58,239 nt of DNA. Origin: DASQUK01 sp035697145 (GTDB lineage Bacteria > Actinomycetota > Acidimicrobiia > Acidimicrobiales > VFJN01). The stretch spans positions 1-58,239 of the forward strand of contig DASSDL010000025.1 in NCBI GenBank assembly GCA_035697145.1. Direction: 5' to 3'. A program made the translations under genes and the position numbers. A model generated the notes under the pieces. The model saw nothing but the letters and a program-made list of their open reading frames with translations. It was not told the origin of the DNA and did no database searches. Shown one piece after another: positions 16,341 through 24,851 of the stretch. How positions within the stretch are numbered: the stretch's first letter is position 1; the number at the start of each line of letters is the position of its first letter.

Positions 16341-16370
16341 CGGTCGGAGCGGTCGGAGCGGTCGGAGCGG
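16341..16370. repeat. Tandem 9-bp repeat CGGTCGGAG
   Basis: Three perfect copies plus a partial fourth lie immediately upstream of the GNAT start and downstream of the citrate synthase hairpin. It may be a slippage-prone tract. Number of copies could affect the leader of the GNAT message. Confidence 0.8.
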
Positions 16371-16381
16371 GCGGGCCAGCG

Positions 16382-16404
16382 GGGTGGCTCGTTACGAGCC
16401 ACCC
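16382..16404 (-). terminator. Hairpin after citrate synthase gene
   Basis: GGGTGGCTCG and CGAGCCACCC form a perfect 10-bp stem with a TTA loop, one base beyond the stop codon of the citrate synthase gene on the minus strand. It lacks a T tract but is the strongest hairpin here and probably ends or stabilises that message. Confidence 0.6.
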
Positions 16405-16405
16405 A

Positions 16406-17947
16406 CTAGGCCTCGGCTTCGGGAACGGGCTGCGGCGGCGGCCGCCCCACGTAGCGGGCCGACGGGCGGATGATGCGGTTGTCGGCCGCCTGCTCGAGGA
16501 TGTTGGCGCACCAGCCGATCACCCGGCTCGACGCGAAGGTGGGGCTGAACAAGTCGCGTGGCAGCCCGCAGTGCTCCATGACCACGCCGGCGTAGAACTC
16601 GACGTTGGCGTACAGGTTGCGGCCCGGCTTGAGCTCGGCGAGCACGTCGACCACCGTCTGCTCGACCTGCTTGGCGAAGTCGACCTTGGCGGCACCGATC
16701 CGCTCGGCAACACCCCGCAGGAACACGGAGCGGGGGTCGTCGGTCTTGTAGACCCGATGACCGAAACCCATGATCTTCTCGCCCCGGGTGACGGCGTCGA
16801 CAAGGTAGGGCCGGGCGTTGTCGGGCGTGCCGATGGCGTCGAGCAGATCCAGCGCCCGAGACGGTGCACCGCCGTGCAACGGGCCCGACAGCGCGGCGAT
16901 GCCACCGGTGACGGCGCCCGCCAGGTCTGCACCGGTGGAGGTGATGACCCGGGCCGTGAACGTCGAGGCGTTGAAGCCGTGGTCGATGGTGAGCATCTGG
17001 TACTGCTCCACCGCCCGCGCCACCTCGGCATCGGGCGGTTCGCCGCCGAGCATCCACAGGTAGTTGGCGCCGTAGCCCAGTCCGGGGTCGGGATCGATGG
17101 GGTCGCGCCCCTCGCCCAGGCGGTGCAGGGCCATGATGAGGGTCGGAACCGCCGCACACACGCTCAGCGCGTTGGACCGCAGCTCCTCGGGCGGCACGTC
17201 CAGCCACGGGCGGAAGCCCTGGCTGTGGCCGATGAGCGAGACCGCACTGCGGAGCTGGTCCATCAGCGGGCCACCCGACGTCGCGATCTCGGGCAGCAGG
17301 CCCATCACCGCCTCGGGGACGGCACGGCGGGCCCGCACCTCGTCGGCGAACACCCTGCTCTCGGTCGCCGACGGCAGGTGACCCTCGAACAGCAGATACC
17401 ACACGTCCTCCAGCGAACGCTTGCCGGCCAACTCGACCGCCGAGTACTGCCGGTAGTGGTAGAAGCCCTCCAGCCCGCGGACGTCACCCACCTCGGTCTC
17501 GGCGACGATCACGCCCTCGAGTCCCGGTGGCGCCTCGATCTCCCCGGGGTGCACCACCGGCTGGATGGCGGCGACGTGCATCAGGTCGCGCATCGACACG
17601 ATGCCCGCCAGCTCGCCCGCATCGACCACGGGCACGTGGCGGTAGCCGTGCTCGTCGAGGGTGACGAGCGCCTCCTGGACGGATAGTCCGGGCGCGACGA
17701 CGTCGGGGTCGGGAGTCATCCACTCGGCGACCTTGGTGGCCTGGGTCGGCGGGCCGGACGCGGCCAGTCGGACCATGTCGCGCTCGGTGAGGATGCCGAT
17801 CGGCCGCTTGCCGTCGACGATGACGACCGAACCGACGCCTTGCTCGCTCATGCGGGATGCGGCCACCGCGATGGTCTCGTCGGGCAGTGCGGTCACCACC
17901 GGTGAGCTCATCACGTCGGCGACCGTGCGAACAGTGTGGGGAGTCAC
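16406..17947 (-). CDS. CBS-domain/citrate synthase fusion protein
   Basis: 513 residues. Residues 1-130 are a tandem CBS pair (VADVMSSPVVTA, GILTERDMVRLA, VAEWMTPDPDVV, YRHVPVVDAGELAGIVSMRDLM), the usual adenine-nucleotide sensor. Residues about 140-510 are a complete citrate synthase: H323 in DHGFNAST, H358 in GPLHGG, H397 in GFGHRVYKTDDPR, and NVEFYAGVV, where E450 stands in place of the usual catalytic Asp (NVDF). As I recall, Glu at this place is also seen in actinobacterial citrate synthase 2. The enzyme should condense acetyl-CoA (or propionyl-CoA) with oxaloacetate; the CBS pair suggests allosteric control by ATP/AMP. It is divergent from the PAC2 gene. Confidence 0.9.
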   Translation of the reverse strand: MTPHTVRTVADVMSSPVVTALPDETIAVAASRMSEQGVGSVVIVDGKRPIGILTERDMVRLAASGPPTQATKVAEWMTPDPDVVAPGLSVQEALVTLDEHGYRHVPVVDAGELAGIVSMRDLMHVAAIQPVVHPGEIEAPPGLEGVIVAETEVGDVRGLEGFYHYRQYSAVELAGKRSLEDVWYLLFEGHLPSATESRVFADEVRARRAVPEAVMGLLPEIATSGGPLMDQLRSAVSLIGHSQGFRPWLDVPPEELRSNALSVCAAVPTLIMALHRLGEGRDPIDPDPGLGYGANYLWMLGGEPPDAEVARAVEQYQMLTIDHGFNASTFTARVITSTGADLAGAVTGGIAALSGPLHGGAPSRALDLLDAIGTPDNARPYLVDAVTRGEKIMGFGHRVYKTDDPRSVFLRGVAERIGAAKVDFAKQVEQTVVDVLAELKPGRNLYANVEFYAGVVMEHCGLPRDLFSPTFASSRVIGWCANILEQAADNRIIRPSARYVGRPPPQPVPEAEA

Positions 17948-18028
17948 GAGCCCACGTTAGAACTGGCGTGGCCAGGGCCGATAGGGCACCGGGGCGGCTC
18001 CCATCGCCCGTGGCCCTACGATGAACCG

Positions 18029-18883
18029 GTGGATCAGCTCCACTGGCGCTCACGACCCGTGCTGCAGCGGCCCGTCCTGCTCGTCGCCTTCGAAGGTTGG
18101 AACGACGCCGGGGACGCCGCCAGCGGCGCGGTCCGATACCTGATCGACCGCTACGACGCCGAACTGGTGGCCGAGATCGACCCCGAGGACTTCTTCGACT
18201 TCACGTCGACGCGGCCGCAGGCCGAGCTCGGCGACGACGGGGTGCGCCGGATCAGCTGGCCATCCACTGAGGTCTACGCCGCGACCCTACCGGGCGACGC
18301 CGGCGACGCCCTGCTGGTCGTCGGCACCGAGCCCCAGCTCCGCTGGCGGACGTTCTGTGCCCAGATCACGGGCCTGGCCCAGGAGGCCGGATGCCGCCTG
18401 GCGGTGCTGCTCGGCGCCCTGGTGGCAGAGGTGCCGCACAGCCGACCGGTGCCGGTGGTCGGCACCGTGAGCGACCCGACGTTGCAGCCCGAGCTTGGCC
18501 TGCAACCATCGAGCTACGAGGGCCCCACCGGTGTGGTGGGCGTGCTGTCCGCGGCGTGCCGCGAGGCCGGCCTGCCGGCGGCGTCGCTGTGGGCGGCGGT
18601 GCCCACCTACGTGCCGACGGCGCCGTCACCCAAGGCCGCCCTGGCGCTGCTCGAGCGGACCTCCGAGGTGCTGGGCATGTGGGTTCCCACCACCGACCTC
18701 GAGATCGCCGCCGCGGCCTATGAGCGCCAGGTCAGCGAGCTGGTGCAGGAGGACGAGGAGACGTCCGACTACGTGACCCAACTCGAGGAACGGGTCGACT
18801 CCGACGAGGGCAACGACGCCAGCGGCGCCGCCCGGTCGCTGGTCGAAGAGGTCGAGCGCTACCTGCGGGACCGCAAGAACTGA
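18029..18883 (+). CDS. PAC2 family protein
   Basis: 284 residues from the GTG at 18029. The PAC2 fold (named after proteasome assembly chaperone 2) is recognised by VLLVAFEGWNDAGDAASGAVRYL, IDPEDFFDFTSTRP, LLVVGTEPQLRWRTFC and the GALVAEVPHSRPVPVVGT segment, then SYEGPTGVVGVLSAACREAG. A charged helical C-terminus (VSELVQEDEETSDYVTQLEERV) resembles actinobacterial members, which form oligomers of unknown role. A link to proteasome assembly in bacteria is not established. It converges on the amidase gene with about 40 bp between stops. Confidence 0.87.
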   Translation: MDQLHWRSRPVLQRPVLLVAFEGWNDAGDAASGAVRYLIDRYDAELVAEIDPEDFFDFTSTRPQAELGDDGVRRISWPSTEVYAATLPGDAGDALLVVGTEPQLRWRTFCAQITGLAQEAGCRLAVLLGALVAEVPHSRPVPVVGTVSDPTLQPELGLQPSSYEGPTGVVGVLSAACREAGLPAASLWAAVPTYVPTAPSPKAALALLERTSEVLGMWVPTTDLEIAAAAYERQVSELVQEDEETSDYVTQLEERVDSDEGNDASGAARSLVEEVERYLRDRKN

Positions 18884-18924
18884 CTGCTCCCGCCCGGGGT
18901 GAGGGTCGACGCCGCGGAAGACGA

Positions 18925-20376
18925 TCAGCCACGGCCGGTGAGCTCGGCGGCCGTTGACCCATCGGCGGCATCGATCCTCAGAGGCCATGGCCGGGTCTGT
19001 TCCCAGACACGGGCCAGCCGCAGCGGGATCTCGTCGTGGTGGCGGCGGGCGACGATCTGGAGGCCGACGGGCAGGCCGTCGGCGGTGAGCCCCGCCGGCA
19101 CCGACACGGCGGGGTTCCAGCACAGGTTGGCCAGCATGGTGAACGGCGTGGCCGAGGCGCCGATCGGGTGGGCGGCTTCGCCGTCGATCACCTCGGGCGG
19201 CGGTCCCTCGGCCGGGAACGCCGGCACCGCGGTCGTGGGCGTCAGCAGCACGTCGACGTCGTCGAACAAGCGGGCGGCGTCGGCCACCAGCGCCTCCCTG
19301 CGGCGCACCGCGCCTGCGTAGCGCGGGATCGGGTAGTCCTCCGTCTGCTCGAGCACCGTGCGGACGTAGCGGGTCAGGTCCTCGCGCACCGCCGGCCACA
19401 TGCCGTCCTCGAGGCTGAACCACAGGTCCATGGCGCCGGCCCCCAGCCAGGCGCGTACCGGGTCGGTGAGGTGGATCGGCTCGCCGTCGACAACCAGATC
19501 CGCGGCCGCCGCCAGCCGCTGGGCGGCCAGCTCTGCGATGGTCCGCACCTCCGGATCGCAGCGGGCGAAGCCGAGATCCGGCGACCAGCGGGCCCGCAGC
19601 CCGGCCACCGGCAGCGACTCGATAGTCGACTCGTACCCGACGACGGGCGGCGGCAGCGAGAAGCGGTCGCGCTCATCCGGTCCGGCGGTCACGTCGAGAT
19701 GCCGAGCGCTGTCGGCAACGGTGGTCGTGAGCAGCCCGTACACCGCCGTCTCCGATCCGGTCGGCCCGGGGTGCGGGATGCGGCCGTGGCTGGGCTTGAA
19801 CCCGACCAGCCCGCAGAACGACGCCGGGATGCGCGTCGATCCGCCACCGTCGCTGGCGGTCGCGACCGGCACCAGCCCAGCCGCCACTGCTGCGGCGCTG
19901 CCGCCACTGGACCCGCCGGGCGTGCGTTCGGGGTTCCACGGGTTGCGGGCGACCCCGAACACCTTGGACTTGGTGAAGTTGAGGGTGCCGAACTCGGGCG
20001 CGGCGGTCTTGCCGACCGGCACCGCACCGGCGGCACGCAGGCGAGCGACGTGGATCGAGTCGGCGGCCACCGGACCCCGGGTGGCATAGGCCAGCGATCC
20101 GTTCGACGTGGGCATCCCGGCGCAGTCCTCGAGGTCCTTGACGCCGATGGGCACGCCGGCGAACGGGCCCGGGTCCCGCCCGGCGGCCACGGCGGCGTCG
20201 ACCGCCTCAGCAGCGGCCCGAGCGGCGCCCTCGTCGACGTGGACGAAGGCCCCGAGCTGCTCGTTGCCGGCCTCGATGGCCGCCAGCGCCTGGTCGAGCA
20301 CGTCGGTGGCCCGGAGCTGGCCGGTCCTGACGGCCTCGGCGATCTCGATCGCCCCGATGTCGAACCGCGATCCCAT
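18925..20376 (-). CDS. Amidase-signature family amidohydrolase
   Basis: 483 residues, the usual size. The Ser-cisSer-Lys triad is visible: K80 in GVPIGVKDLE, the cis-serine at about 156 in TPGGSSGGSAAAVAAG and the nucleophile S180 in DGGGSTRIPASFCGLVG. The remainder follows amidase topology and ends with VSVPAGLTADGLPVGLQIVARRHHDE. It hydrolyses an amide or aryl amide of unknown structure; it is not GatA, because no gatC/gatB neighbours exist. It is divergent from the soxR-like gene, sharing about 120 bp of upstream DNA that contains a SoxR-box-like site. Confidence 0.9.
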   Translation of the reverse strand: MGSRFDIGAIEIAEAVRTGQLRATDVLDQALAAIEAGNEQLGAFVHVDEGAARAAAEAVDAAVAAGRDPGPFAGVPIGVKDLEDCAGMPTSNGSLAYATRGPVAADSIHVARLRAAGAVPVGKTAAPEFGTLNFTKSKVFGVARNPWNPERTPGGSSGGSAAAVAAGLVPVATASDGGGSTRIPASFCGLVGFKPSHGRIPHPGPTGSETAVYGLLTTTVADSARHLDVTAGPDERDRFSLPPPVVGYESTIESLPVAGLRARWSPDLGFARCDPEVRTIAELAAQRLAAAADLVVDGEPIHLTDPVRAWLGAGAMDLWFSLEDGMWPAVREDLTRYVRTVLEQTEDYPIPRYAGAVRRREALVADAARLFDDVDVLLTPTTAVPAFPAEGPPPEVIDGEAAHPIGASATPFTMLANLCWNPAVSVPAGLTADGLPVGLQIVARRHHDEIPLRLARVWEQTRPWPLRIDAADGSTAAELTGRG

Positions 20377-20468
20377 GGTCCCCCCTTATTTGGCGCCGCG
20401 AGCGGCAGCGAAGGCTGCACGATCAGTGCAAGTGTTCTAACAGGCGGTTTGGCCACCAGGACCAACGC

Positions 20469-20486
20469 CCTCAAGTTCACTCGAAG
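20469..20486 (+). promoter_or_regulatory. SoxR-box-like operator
   Basis: The sequence CCTCAAGTTCACTCGAAG resembles the SoxR operator (CCTCAAGTTAACTTGAGG) at about 15 of 18 positions. It lies 12 nt before the GTG start of the soxR-like gene, so it may mediate autoregulation and possibly regulation of the divergent amidase gene. The -10 element would be TAGAGT at 20487, giving a very short leader. Confidence 0.55.
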
Positions 20487-20498
20487 TAGAGTCTTGTC

Positions 20499-20942
20499 GT
20501 GGAACCCGAGCTGCTGACGATCGGGGCGATGAGCGAGCGGACCGGTGTGGCGCCGTCGGCGTTGCGCTACTACGAGGCCGAGGGTCTCATCCACGCCACT
20601 CGGTCCACGGGTGGTCAGCGCCGCTATGCCCGCGAGATCGTGCGGCGCGTGTCGTTCATCAAGGTCGCCCAGGAGCTGGGCCTGAGCCTGGACGAGATCG
20701 GGGAAGCGCTGGCCTCGCTGCCCGACAGCCGTACGCCGACCGCCAGGGACTGGGAGCGGCTCGCCACGTCGTGGCGGCCCCGCATCGACAGCCAGATCGC
20801 CATGCTCGAGCGGCTGCGCGACCGGCTGGCCCGCTGCATCGGCTGCGGCTGCCTGTCACTGGGCTACTGCAAGATCCTCAACCCCGACGACAAGGCCGGC
20901 CTGCGAGGTCCCGGTCCCCGCTACATCCTCGATGACGATTAG
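20499..20942 (+). CDS. soxR: SoxR-type redox-sensing MerR-family regulator
   Basis: 147 residues. The MerR winged helix occupies residues about 7-75 (LTIGAMSERTGVAPSALRYYEAEGLI, then RRYAREIVRRVSFIKVAQELGLSLDEI). The dimerisation helix is followed by the [2Fe-2S] ligand set C113, C116, C118 and C124 in CIGCGCLSLGYC, which separates SoxR from other MerR proteins. SoxR is activated by oxidation of its cluster, usually by redox-cycling compounds, and remodels promoters with 19-bp spacers. No soxS is adjacent, as is normal outside enterics; targets may include its own promoter and the divergent amidase. Confidence 0.92.
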   Translation: MEPELLTIGAMSERTGVAPSALRYYEAEGLIHATRSTGGQRRYAREIVRRVSFIKVAQELGLSLDEIGEALASLPDSRTPTARDWERLATSWRPRIDSQIAMLERLRDRLARCIGCGCLSLGYCKILNPDDKAGLRGPGPRYILDDD

Positions 20943-20950
20943 GCCCGGGA

Positions 20951-22087
20951 CTAGCCGGCTTCGGGGTCGTCGCCCCGTGGCTCGCCGGTCGAGCCGTCCA
21001 CCGCCAGCTCCTCGGGCACAACCCGCGACTCGGCGAGGATGTTGATCAGCACTGCGCTCACCGGCACGGCCAGGAACGCCCCGAAGGCGCCGAACAGGGT
21101 CCCGCCGGCCGTGATGGCGACCAGCACCACCAACGGGTGGAGCTCCAGGTTCCTGCCGAACACCAAGGGGGCGAGGAGGTCGTTGTCCAGTTGCTGCACC
21201 ACCAGCGCGACGATCGCTACCACCACGGCCCCGCTGAATCCCGCAGTCACCAGCGTCACCAGGATGGCGATGACGCCGGCGATGAGGGCCCCAGCGAACG
21301 GGATGAACGCGGCGAAGAACGTGATGACGGCCACCGGTATGGCCAGGCTGCCCCCCACCAGCCACACCGTCGTGCCGATGATGAAGCCCTCGATCAGGCC
21401 CAGCGTTGCCGAGCCCCGCAGGTAGCCGCCCAACGTGCGCCACGCCCGGGCACCCAGGCGGCTAACCAGGTTGCGGCGCTGGCGTGGGAACCGCGCCACG
21501 AACCAGTCGCCGAAGCGGTCACCGTCCTTGAGGATGAAGAACGTCGTGACCAGCGCCAACACGATGCCCGCGAATGCCTCGAACACCAGGATGGTGCCGC
21601 TGATCAGCGTGCCGCTCTGCGACTGGAGAAGGTCGCCGATCCGCTCGTTGGCCTGGTCGCGGAAGTCCTGGACGTCCTTGCGGGAGACGTCGAACGGGCT
21701 GTCTTCGACCAGCCAGTTCTCGACGTCGTCGATCGCGTCCTCGATGGTGGGGCCGAGGTCGTCGAACTCGTTGGCGATCGACGGCACCAGCAGCGCCGCG
21801 ATCCCGGCCAGCACAACGATGAAGCCGAGCAGGACGCTGGCAGCCACCAGGGCCCGGGGCAGGCCCCTAGCCCGCAGGTACCGGGCCGGCGCGTCGAGGG
21901 CCCGCGACAGCAATGCCGCTACCGCCGCCGCCAACACCAGCACCCACAGGCGGGACATCAGCCACAGGACGGCGAGGACGACGATGCCACTGCCGATGAG
22001 CCACCAGCTGTAGGCGCCGAGGCGGGCGACGACCGGATAGATCCCGTCCTCTCGGTTGGCCTGCGACGTGTGGTCGGGCTGCGCCAC
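20951..22087 (-). CDS. AI-2E family transporter
   Basis: 378 residues from the GTG at 22087, chosen because AGGAGG lies 5 nt upstream; an ATG at 22114 has no such site. About seven to eight transmembrane helices flank a polar middle segment (residues about 95-165, FDDLGPTIEDAIDDVENWL). The C-terminal family block VVQQLDNDLLAPLVFGRNLELHPLVVLVAITAGG is diagnostic. Members (TqsA/YdiK/PerM type) export autoinducer-2 or ions; the substrate is not predictable. Its stop lies 8 bp from the soxR stop, convergent. Confidence 0.9.
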   Translation of the reverse strand: MAQPDHTSQANREDGIYPVVARLGAYSWWLIGSGIVVLAVLWLMSRLWVLVLAAAVAALLSRALDAPARYLRARGLPRALVAASVLLGFIVVLAGIAALLVPSIANEFDDLGPTIEDAIDDVENWLVEDSPFDVSRKDVQDFRDQANERIGDLLQSQSGTLISGTILVFEAFAGIVLALVTTFFILKDGDRFGDWFVARFPRQRRNLVSRLGARAWRTLGGYLRGSATLGLIEGFIIGTTVWLVGGSLAIPVAVITFFAAFIPFAGALIAGVIAILVTLVTAGFSGAVVVAIVALVVQQLDNDLLAPLVFGRNLELHPLVVLVAITAGGTLFGAFGAFLAVPVSAVLINILAESRVVPEELAVDGSTGEPRGDDPEAG

Positions 22088-22198
22088 TCGGTCCTCCTGG
22101 GCAGTGGGCCGCATCGTACGACCGGCGGCAGAGCCGCCAAGGCATGCTCCGGCCGTGCCTACGGCCGGACGTGTGGTACCCCGGCCCGTGAGCGCCCA

Positions 22199-23713
22199 CT
22201 AGCACTCGCGGGCGGCGGGGTTGGTCGTCGACGTGGTCGAGCCGCTCGACCGGCTCGGCGTCGATGTGTCTGCTGTGCCACCGGCCGCCGACGTGGCGGT
22301 GGTGTTGTCGGCCCCTGTGCCCGAGGGTGCCCTGGGCGTGTCGCGCACGCCGTTCCAATCGGACCCCGTGATCAGCACGATGCCGGTCGCCCCCTCGACC
22401 TCCTCGAGCTCGGCGCCTCCCTCGAGCCAGCGCGCCACCACGTCGGCCGCAGCCTGCTGACCGGGCGGGTACTCCACTTGGGTGCGGTCGTTGCCTAGAA
22501 CGGGATCGTCGCCGACGCCGTCGACGCCGAAGCCGACGGCCTCGAGGGCGGCTTGGGCGTCCGTCGCCTCCTGGGGCTGCCCCGTGCCGTTGAGCACGCG
22601 GAGGCGGACGGATGCCGGGTCGACGTCGCCCTCGGCCGCGCCCGCCGACGGGCTCGGATCCCGGAACAGGTCGAAGATCGGTGCCGCCGTGCGCTCGTCG
22701 AGTCGCAGGATGTCGGCGTCGCCGACCACGTCGGGCGTCACCGCGGCATCGAGCGAATACGTCTCCAGGCTCTCGGGGTCGAACGACCGGAAGCGCCGGC
22801 CGAGGTCGAACAGGTCACCGGCGGTCAGCTCCTGGTCGACCGTGATGCCGTCGAGCCCGACGTCGATGAGCCGGTCGAGCGTGCCCGGGTTACGGGCGCC
22901 CCGCTCGCTGGCCCGGCTGAGCGCCTTGCGGATGAATGCCTGCTGACGACCGATGCGACCGATGTCGGGGAGGCGCAGGTCGACCTCCCATTCGCCGTCG
23001 ATCAGCTGCTCGTACGTGCGGGAGCGCACGAAGGCTAGTGCCTGGACGGGGTCGAGGGTGACGCAGCCGGTTCGGCGGATGTCGAGACCGATCTCCCGGT
23101 CGCGGGCGCGATAGGGGAAGTAGACGGGCACGCCGTCGATCGCCTCGACCAGTCCCCGGAACGCGGCGAAGTCGACCTGGACGTAGTGGTGGATGTCGAT
23201 GTCGAAGTTCGCGTCGATCGTGCGGATGAGCAACGGCGCGCCGCCGATCTCCACGGCGGCGTTTATCTTGCGGCTGTGGCCTGTACCGGCGATCGGCACC
23301 CACAGGTCACGGGGCAGCGAGAGCAGCTTGGCGCCCCGCTCCCGCGGGTCGATCCGCAGGATCATGATCGTGTCGGACTTGCCGGCTCCGGCGCGTCCGA
23401 TGCGCACTGGATCGTCGGGGTCGAGGTTCGCGGCACTCTCGATGCCGACGACCAGGTAGTTCTCCGGCCCACCCGACTCGGAGGCCTCGTCGAGCACGCC
23501 GCTCAGCTCGACGCGGGGCAGGCGCTCGTACTTGCGGTAGACGTAGCCGAGCCCGGCGGCGCTCGCCCCCAGGCCCAGGGCACAGACGCACCCCAGCGTG
23601 ATGGCGAGGCGCTGGCCCCACGTCCGACGGCGCCGGCGACGCGCATCGCGGGTCACCTGCCCACGGCGATGCCGACCACCGGCCTCACCGGATCCCGCGC
23701 CCGGCATCTCCAC
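22199..23713 (-). CDS. LytR-CpsA-Psr (LCP) family cell-wall glycopolymer ligase
   Basis: 504 residues. A basic cytoplasmic tail is followed by one membrane helix (about 35-57) and an extracellular LCP domain with GKSDTIMILRIDPRERGAKLLSLPRDLWVPI, KINAAVEIGG, VDFAAFRGLVEAIDGVPVYFP and AFVRSRTYEQLIDGEWEVDL, the Arg and Asp residues that bind the polyprenyl pyrophosphate head. Residues about 355-445 form a LytR_C domain (VRLRVLNGTGQPQEATDAQAALEAVGF), and the end is a Ser/Thr/Gly-rich tail. LCP enzymes attach arabinogalactan or teichoic-acid-like polymers to peptidoglycan. Repeat copy C lies 81 bp upstream of its start. Confidence 0.93.
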   Translation of the reverse strand: MEMPGAGSGEAGGRHRRGQVTRDARRRRRRTWGQRLAITLGCVCALGLGASAAGLGYVYRKYERLPRVELSGVLDEASESGGPENYLVVGIESAANLDPDDPVRIGRAGAGKSDTIMILRIDPRERGAKLLSLPRDLWVPIAGTGHSRKINAAVEIGGAPLLIRTIDANFDIDIHHYVQVDFAAFRGLVEAIDGVPVYFPYRARDREIGLDIRRTGCVTLDPVQALAFVRSRTYEQLIDGEWEVDLRLPDIGRIGRQQAFIRKALSRASERGARNPGTLDRLIDVGLDGITVDQELTAGDLFDLGRRFRSFDPESLETYSLDAAVTPDVVGDADILRLDERTAAPIFDLFRDPSPSAGAAEGDVDPASVRLRVLNGTGQPQEATDAQAALEAVGFGVDGVGDDPVLGNDRTQVEYPPGQQAAADVVARWLEGGAELEEVEGATGIVLITGSDWNGVRDTPRAPSGTGADNTTATSAAGGTADTSTPSRSSGSTTSTTNPAAREC

Positions 23714-23794
23714 GCACGGATCCTACGTTCGGAGGGCGCTGCCGGGGACCGCAGCCCCGGCGCCGCGGGACCCCACCGCCCCCGTACGTCCCAG

Positions 23795-23926
23795 AACGTA
23801 CGCGGATAAGCACATCATCCTGGCTCTCGGAGGTCAGCGCTGCTGGGAGGCCCAGCTGTTGAGCTGCGACCCGGCAACAAATTCCCACGCGGGGTGCCTG
23901 CGGAACGCCCTATCCGCTGGGCCTCT
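23795..23926 (+). repeat. 132-bp dispersed repeat, copy C
   Basis: Plus orientation, about 96% identical to copy A. The right end (GCTGGGCCTCT) stops one base short of the TAA of the minus-strand membrane gene at 23928. The left end faces the LCP gene. Substitutions are concentrated in the left 40 bp, and the right two thirds are almost unchanged. Confidence 0.9.
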
Positions 23927-23927
23927 C

Positions 23928-24341
23928 TTAGTCGGGCCGGAGCTCGCGGGCCCCGAGGAGCACCACGATGGGCAAGACCAAGGCGAGGACCAGCGTGGTC
24001 ACGTTGGCCACCTTGTCGCCCGTGTCGTACAGGTCGAGGTGGCGCAGGTGGTAGACGAGGTGGGGCGTTTGGTAGACGATCCACCCGAGTGCGGCGGCCA
24101 GCGCAACCAGCCGCGTCGACGCCACCAGCGCCACGAGGGTGACCACTGCCAGAGCCAGGTTGAGGTCGCCGAAGTCACGCACCAGGTGCTCGTTGTACGG
24201 ACCGTCGGCCGCCACCCAGGCCCGCCCGCCTCCCGGGAAGTCGTCGTAGAACGAGCGCGGCCAAGCCGCCGCCCAGGCACCGACGATCAATCCCTGAACG
24301 AACAGAAGCGCCAGCGCTATGCGGGCGGCCCGTCGAGCCAT
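23928..24341 (-). CDS. Four-helix membrane protein of unknown function
   Basis: 137 residues with four hydrophobic segments (about 6-27, 60-78, 78-98 and 108-130). An extracytoplasmic loop carries FYDDFPGGGRAWVAADGPYNEHLVRDFGDLNLALA, a conserved pattern in actinobacterial hypothetical proteins. The YNEHLVRDFG motif and the HLVYHLRHLDLYD segment before the last helix have several His and Asp residues that might bind metal. Function is unknown. The stop codon abuts repeat copy C. Confidence 0.7.
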   Translation of the reverse strand: MARRAARIALALLFVQGLIVGAWAAAWPRSFYDDFPGGGRAWVAADGPYNEHLVRDFGDLNLALAVVTLVALVASTRLVALAAALGWIVYQTPHLVYHLRHLDLYDTGDKVANVTTLVLALVLPIVVLLGARELRPD

Positions 24342-24389
24342 CGACCCGAGGATTGACCGTCGGCGCAGGCAGTGACGGCCGTCGGGACG

Positions 24390-24851
24390 CTAGCCCTGAC
24401 CCATCTCCGCGGCGCGGCGCCCCACCTCCTCAGGAGAGACGTCCTCGACGTGGGTGTTGACGGTCCAGCGGTGACCGAAGGGGTCGTCGAACGTCGCCGA
24501 CCGGTCGCCGTAGAACTGGTTCTCCGGCGGGCGCACGGCCGTGGCGCCGGCTTCCGTCGCCTTGCCGAACGTGGCGTCGACGTCTTCGACGTAAACCATG
24601 ATGCTGACGGGCGAACCGCCGTAGGCACTCGGCGCTTTGGCGCCCATGTCGGGAAACTCGTCGGCCAGCATGACCACGGAGTCACCGAACTGCAGCTCGG
24701 CGTGGCCGATGCGCCCGTCGGGCCCGGGCATCCTCATGCGCTCGGTGGCGCCGAGGACACTCGTATAGAAGTCGATCGCCTTCTGCGCACCGTCGACAAC
24801 CAGGTAGGGCGACACCCGCGGATAACCATCGGGGATTGGCTTCACTGCCAT
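24390..24851 (-). CDS. VOC-family (PhnB-like glyoxalase-fold) protein
   Basis: 153 residues. Two beta-alpha-beta-beta-beta modules are seen: YPRVSPYLVVDGAQKAIDFYTSVLGATERMRMPGPDGRIGHAELQFGDSVVMLADE and SIMVYVEDVDATFGKATEAGA with NQFYGDRSATFDDPFGHRWTVNTHVED. This is the PhnB/YdcJ-type arrangement of the vicinal oxygen chelate superfamily, which is often metal-dependent. The substrate is not deducible. It is a single gene with its own ATG and an AGGTGT site a few bases upstream. Confidence 0.88.
   Translation of the reverse strand: MAVKPIPDGYPRVSPYLVVDGAQKAIDFYTSVLGATERMRMPGPDGRIGHAELQFGDSVVMLADEFPDMGAKAPSAYGGSPVSIMVYVEDVDATFGKATEAGATAVRPPENQFYGDRSATFDDPFGHRWTVNTHVEDVSPEEVGRRAAEMGQG

Noticed and set aside
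18925..20376. Amidase as GatA of the glutamyl-tRNA amidotransferase
   Set aside because: No gatB or gatC nearby, and the segments after the triad follow general amidases.
23809..23935. Short open frames across the 132-bp repeats as protein genes
   Set aside because: Each copy gives frames such as a run with GGQRCWEAQLLSCDPATNSH, but they have no start site, no ribosome binding site and appear equally on both strands; conservation is at the DNA level.
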